Assembly (NCBI GenBank): GCA_002395135.1
Contig: DGWC01000079.1
Span: 1-16,208 of the forward strand
DNA from: Prevotella sp. UBA4268
Lineage (GTDB): Bacteria; Bacteroidota; Bacteroidia; Bacteroidales; Bacteroidaceae
Reading direction: 5' to 3'
Length of the DNA stretch: 16,208 nt
Shown here: positions 13,891-16,208 of the stretch, in pieces
How the letters are laid out: each line of letters opens with the position of its first letter
How positions within the stretch are numbered: the stretch's first letter is position 1
Notes under the pieces: generated by a model
The model's database searches: none
What the model was told of the DNA's origin: nothing
Seen by the model: only the letters and a program-made list of their open reading frames with translations
Program-made: the position numbers and the translations under genes

Positions 13891-14014
13891 AGAACTTGAA
13901 TACCGCCAAACATTCATCAAAACAAGAACAAGCAGACAGAAGGCTCACGTCTCTTAGGCGTGGGCTGTTCATGCTTGTTGTTTTGAATGGTCACTTGGCG
14001 GTAACCAAAGTTCT
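13891..14014. repeat. 124-nt imperfect inverted repeat with an IS200/IS605 right-end-like core
   Basis: Five ordered helices stack in one long hairpin: AGAACTT/AAGTTCT (13891-13897, 14008-14014), TACCGCCAA/TTGGCGGTA (13901-13909, 13995-14003), TCAAAAC/GTTTTGA (13917-13923, 13980-13986), AACAAGCA/TGCTTGTT (13927-13934, 13972-13979) and GCTCACG/CGTGGGC (13943-13949, 13959-13965). Together they make 38 bp. The apical hairpin, with CTCTTAGG in its loop and TGTTCA just 3' of it, resembles the right end of IS200/IS605-group elements. A competing 9-bp pairing exists between CTTGTTCTT (13882-13890) and AAGAACAAG (13924-13932). No transposase or TnpB gene is intact nearby. Confidence 0.7.
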
Positions 14015-14318
14015 GATAAGCATCGAACGGTTCCTCGCCTTTAATATTTTTTGTCATTATGGATTTTATAAAAGCATTGATTTAAACAAATTATGTAGAG
14101 TATTAGATTATGTAGCTGTTATTGCATTTATATTTGGGATAATTGTTACTTTAGGTTTGGGAATTCATGCAGACGGACATAGTAGATACGCAGAAGCTTA
14201 TGATTGGACGACTATCATTTGCGGTTTTTGTGTGTCTTTACTCAACGGACTATTTCTTCTATTCTTATCACGTATAGGTAAGGCTGTAGATGATATTCGA
14301 AACAAATATGTATCGTAA
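13971..14318 (+). CDS. Small two-TM membrane protein, start region doubtful
   Basis: The open frame gives 115 aa from ATG 13971 (a longer reading from 13896 would lie inside the inverted repeat). The credible part is the last 84 residues: a TM segment VLDYVAVIAFIFGIIVTLGL, a polar loop HADGHSRYAEAYDW, a second TM segment TIICGFCVSLLNGLFLLFL and a cytoplasmic tail SRIGKAVDDIRNKYVS. Function unknown. Sequence upstream of about 14060 overlaps the arm of the hairpin and does not look like coding sequence. A natural-looking start at ATG 14059 (MDF, then YKSIDLNKL) is out of frame by one base in a run of four T; one extra T would give an 86-aa protein. The gene may therefore be frameshifted or 5'-altered. 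Its stop lies just inside the next frame. Confidence 0.5.
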   Translation: MLVVLNGHLAVTKVLISIERFLAFNIFCHYGFYKSIDLNKLCRVLDYVAVIAFIFGIIVTLGLGIHADGHSRYAEAYDWTTIICGFCVSLLNGLFLLFLSRIGKAVDDIRNKYVS

Positions 14319-14631
14319 TCGGACTCAACAGTTGTATTATTTGAAAGTTCAACAATCAAAAGTTTATGAAAAGAACTATTTTATATTGGCAACAGTTCTA
14401 AGTTTATTATACAGTTGCACGAGTAAAAGTCCTTTTGAAGGTGCATGGTTAAAGACTATTGGAATTCAAACCCTTTACATATATGAGATAAACGGTTTAG
14501 TAGGATATCAAATACAAGATACAGATGATAATCCAATTGAAAGCGGATTATTAGTTTTTGTCAATGATAGCGTATTTAATATACATAATCGCTCAGGCAA
14601 AATAATTGCCATATCGTGCAACTCTCTTTAA
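14290..14631 (+). CDS. Putative small lipoprotein with a frameshifted start
   Basis: The frame from ATG 14290 (another ATG at 14308) is 113 aa. Its distinctive part is NYFILATVLSLLYSCTSK, a lipoprotein signal with a lipobox LYSC, followed by about 70 residues of predicted beta-rich mature protein beginning SPFEGAWLKTIGIQ. Lipoprotein signals normally begin within about five residues of the hydrophobic core, but here 27 residues would precede it. ATG 14366 lies at the right place, yet is one base out of frame: in a run of four A, one more A would give MKKNYFILATVLSLLYSC and an 88-aa lipoprotein. Either the long N-terminus is used, or the gene is frameshifted or mis-sequenced. It overlaps the end of the membrane protein gene and ends 10 nt before a strong hairpin terminator. 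Function unknown. Confidence 0.55.
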   Translation: MIFETNMYRNRTQQLYYLKVQQSKVYEKNYFILATVLSLLYSCTSKSPFEGAWLKTIGIQTLYIYEINGLVGYQIQDTDDNPIESGLLVFVNDSVFNIHNRSGKIIAISCNSL

Positions 14632-14641
14632 ACTACAAAAC

Positions 14642-14687
14642 AGAGCGGGAAACTTTAATTATATCCTCGGTTTCAGTTTCCCGCTCT
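14642..14687. terminator. Hairpin terminator between convergent units
   Basis: A perfect 13-bp stem, AGAGCGGGAAACT (14642-14654) with AGTTTCCCGCTCT (14675-14687), and a 20-nt loop. On plus it is followed by TTTATGTCCTTTTG. It ends the small-gene unit at 14631. On minus it follows the aldo/keto reductase stop (14746) by about 59 nt and is followed by GTTTTGTAG, so it may serve both. Confidence 0.75.
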
Positions 14688-14697
14688 TTATGTCCTT

Positions 14698-14716
14698 TTG
14701 TACATTTAATGTACAA
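14698..14716. other. 19-bp perfect palindrome
   Basis: TTGTACATT, a central T, then AATGTACAA. It lies in the convergent intergenic region between the hairpin terminator and the aldo/keto reductase stop. It could be a minor hairpin or a protein site; no promoter lies next to it. Confidence 0.6.
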
Positions 14717-14745
14717 TGTATTACTAATTCATACTTAAATCATTA

Positions 14746-15672
14746 TTAGTCCGTGGGATTATACTGCGAGAACCACTTCACCTGGTCTTCGTATGACATG
14801 TTGAAGTAGCGCTTCTCCTTGTTCAACTGGTGTATGCGCTCCATTTCGTGGTTGGAAAGGGCGAAGTCGAAGGTCTCGATGTTCTCGTGGATGTAGTCAG
14901 GATTCGAGGCACCGGGAATGACCGAGAAGCCCATCTGCATGTGCCAGCGGATAATAATCTGTGCGGGACTCTTGCCATGTGCCTTGGCAATATCGTTGAT
15001 CACGGGGTCGCGCAACAGTTCGCCCTTCGACTCACGTCCACCAAGTGGGAACCAACACTCTATCTGGATGTTGTGCTTGGCTGCCATCTTCTGCCAATGC
15101 TCACGCTGAGCGTAGGGGTGACACTCTATCTGAACAATCTGGGGAATGATGCGGCAGTTTTCAACAATAGAGTTCCAGATACTATCGTTTACGTCGAAGT
15201 TGGAGATGCCGATAGCACGAACCTTGCCGCTCTCCAATGCTTTTTCCATTTCCTTCCACCCACCTACGAAGTCGCCTACGGGCTGATGGAAATACACAAG
15301 GTCGATATAGTCAACACCCAGTCGGCCACACATGCGGTCAATGGCTTTCAGCGTCTTGCCCTCACCGTACTCATTGGGCCACAGTTTGCTTGTAATCCAA
15401 ATTTCTGAGCGGTCGATGCCGCTGTCCTTCACTGCCTGTCCCACGCTGCGCTCATTACGGTAGGCGTGTGCCGTATCAATGTGGCGATAACCACACTTCA
15501 AGGCCGTCATCACAGAATTGTAGGTCTCTTCACCGTCGGGGATGCTATACACACCGAGTCCGAACTGCGGCATCTGCACGCCGTTATTCAGTGTCAGATA
15601 CGTCTGTTTTACTTGTCCATTCATAACCATTACTGTCATTAATGCGAATAAAATAACAAACACTGTCTTCAT
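14746..15672 (-). CDS. Aldo/keto reductase with an N-terminal signal peptide
   Basis: A 308-aa protein. Residues 1-20 (MKTVFVILFALMTVMVMNGQ) form a Sec-type signal, and the AKR barrel starts at about 24 (YLTLNNGVQMPQFGLGVY). The catalytic tetrad is intact in context: DTAHAY (Asp, Tyr), ITSKLW (Lys) and YFHQ (His). The cofactor segment reads IPGASNPDYIHEN where NADPH-dependent AKRs normally have IPKS, so the Lys that contacts the 2'-phosphate is Gly. Export of an NAD(P)H enzyme is odd; either it folds with a bound cofactor, or translation starts later, for example at M17 (MNGQVKQ). An AGGAGGAG Shine-Dalgarno 5 nt before ATG 15672 supports the full-length form. It starts 11 nt after the acetyltransferase stop and is likely co-transcribed. 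It is only moderately similar to the reductase at 10076. Confidence 0.9.
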   Translation of the reverse strand: MKTVFVILFALMTVMVMNGQVKQTYLTLNNGVQMPQFGLGVYSIPDGEETYNSVMTALKCGYRHIDTAHAYRNERSVGQAVKDSGIDRSEIWITSKLWPNEYGEGKTLKAIDRMCGRLGVDYIDLVYFHQPVGDFVGGWKEMEKALESGKVRAIGISNFDVNDSIWNSIVENCRIIPQIVQIECHPYAQREHWQKMAAKHNIQIECWFPLGGRESKGELLRDPVINDIAKAHGKSPAQIIIRWHMQMGFSVIPGASNPDYIHENIETFDFALSNHEMERIHQLNKEKRYFNMSYEDQVKWFSQYNPTD

Positions 15673-15677
15673 GATTA

Positions 15678-15685
15678 CTCCTCCT
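15678..15685 (-). promoter_or_regulatory. Strong Shine-Dalgarno for the exported aldo/keto reductase
   Basis: On minus, AGGAGGAG followed by TAATC and the ATG at 15672. It overlaps the TAG stop (15684-15686) of the upstream acetyltransferase gene. Such a clear ribosome site is unusual among the genes of this window and fixes the start that includes the signal peptide. Confidence 0.75.
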
Positions 15686-16208
15686 ATATGTTTTTGATAA
15701 ATATAGCAGGGTTACCACCCACGATGGTATTGGGAGCGACATCCTTGGTAACGACTGCTCCAGCAGCCACAACAGCGTTTTCACCAATGGTCACACCAGG
15801 CAGGATAATGGCACCTACGCCAATCCAGGCATTGCGCCCGATGTGTACGGGTTTGCAGCGCAGCACCATACGATTCTGAAAATCGTGGTTGTCAGTAACG
15901 ATGCGCACGTTGGGACCAATCATCACGCCATCGTCGATGGTGATGCCTCCAGCGGCCATACATGTCAGCGAGTGGTTCACGAAAACGCCCTTGCCAATCT
16001 TCATCTGACAGGCAAAATCAATCTGAACAGGTGGCATCAAGTAACTCGTCTGGTCGAGATTGCCGCCAAAGAGTAGTTCCTCTAACGGACGAATCTGCTC
16101 TGGCTGCGTAGCCGTGGTGTTGATTTTAAAACAAATGTTGGCGCAGTCGGTCATGTGTTTAATAGCCTCTGCATACTCTGGTCTCGCCATATCGACGTCA
16201 GCCCCTGA
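15684..16208 (-). CDS. Hexapeptide-repeat sugar O-acetyltransferase (5' end outside window)
   Basis: The visible 174 codons encode a left-handed beta-helix acetyltransferase of the maltose/galactoside O-acetyltransferase type, moving acetyl from acetyl-CoA to a sugar or similar hydroxyl. The N-terminal cap (RPEYAEAIKHMTDCANICFKIN, EQIRPLEELLFGG) is followed by hexapeptide turns (KIGKGVFVNHSL, GGITIDDGVMIGPNVRIV, IGRNAWIGVGAIILPGV, IGENAVVAAGAVVTKDV) and the usual end GGNPAIFIKNI. The catalytic His is H102 in TDNHDF, counting from the ATG at 16190. The frame stays open from that ATG to the window edge (SGADVD before MARPEY), and relatives have an extra N-terminal segment of the form xSGxxVDMxxPEY. 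I therefore take it as a gene running out of the window rather than one starting at 16190. Likely cytoplasmic, co-transcribed with the aldo/keto reductase. Confidence 0.9.
   Translation of the reverse strand, partial: SGADVDMARPEYAEAIKHMTDCANICFKINTTATQPEQIRPLEELLFGGNLDQTSYLMPPVQIDFACQMKIGKGVFVNHSLTCMAAGGITIDDGVMIGPNVRIVTDNHDFQNRMVLRCKPVHIGRNAWIGVGAIILPGVTIGENAVVAAGAVVTKDVAPNTIVGGNPAIFIKNI

Noticed and set aside
13891..14014. Integron attC site
   Set aside because: Long hairpin geometry is similar, but the terminal AAC/GTT core boxes (RYYYAAC and GTTRRRY) are not at the stem ends and no integrase is present.
13741..14014. Retron msr/msd
   Set aside because: A long hairpin alone is not enough: no reverse transcriptase gene lies in the window and the branching-G/inverted-repeat arrangement was not identified.

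Overview
The window looks like chromosomal DNA from a Bacteroidota member, most likely a Prevotella-like member of the Bacteroidales. The main sequence evidence is the promoter style. Many genes are preceded by TAnnTTTG (-7 type) boxes, usually TATCTTTGC, and the divergent promoters of nth and the EFR1 gene match TTTG-N19-TAnnTTTG exactly. Shine-Dalgarno sequences are mostly absent. Protein evidence agrees: an EFR1-type flavodoxin/ferredoxin, an M6 metalloprotease with a KGIYILN...KVVVK C-terminus, DUF2461, DUF4298 and Bacteroidales-style small genes. No tRNA, rRNA, CRISPR array or intact transposase gene was found.

Layout. 1-1076: the tail of an unknown gene, a bidirectional terminator, and a bile-acid/sodium symporter family (BASS) transporter on the minus strand. 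1466-2857: a Crp/Fnr-family regulator followed by a short-chain dehydrogenase, separated by a 30-bp perfect palindrome. 2835-7073, minus strand: nth, DUF2461, greA, an AlkD-like DNA glycosylase, a CDF metal exporter and DUF4298. Gaps are short and greA/alkD overlap by ATGA, so much of this probably forms one DNA-maintenance/stress transcription unit. 7163-9774, plus strand: an EFR1 flavodoxin/ferredoxin gene overlapping an exported M6 metalloprotease by ATGA. 9775-10075: a convergent intergenic region with an exact 44-bp tandem duplication and a strong terminator. 10076-13047, minus strand: an oxidoreductase block (SDR, YqhD-like iron alcohol dehydrogenase, DkgA-like aldo/keto reductase). The last two have the same order as E. 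coli yqhD-dkgA and fit reductive handling of aldehydes. 14746-16208, minus strand: a predicted exported aldo/keto reductase downstream of a hexapeptide sugar O-acetyltransferase that runs off the window end.

The unusual part is 13243-14631. It holds four small plus-strand genes and a structured segment. A small TA-like gene carries an in-frame amber codon. A two-TM membrane protein gene and a lipoprotein gene each have a natural-looking start codon out of frame by one base, in a T run and an A run respectively. Between the TA-like pair and the membrane gene lies about 270 bp of hairpin-rich sequence, ending in a 124-nt multi-segment hairpin whose core resembles the right end (omega-RNA tail) of an IS200/IS605-type element. 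This looks like an accessory island that is decaying, switching or mis-sequenced, and it is the best place to look for something new.
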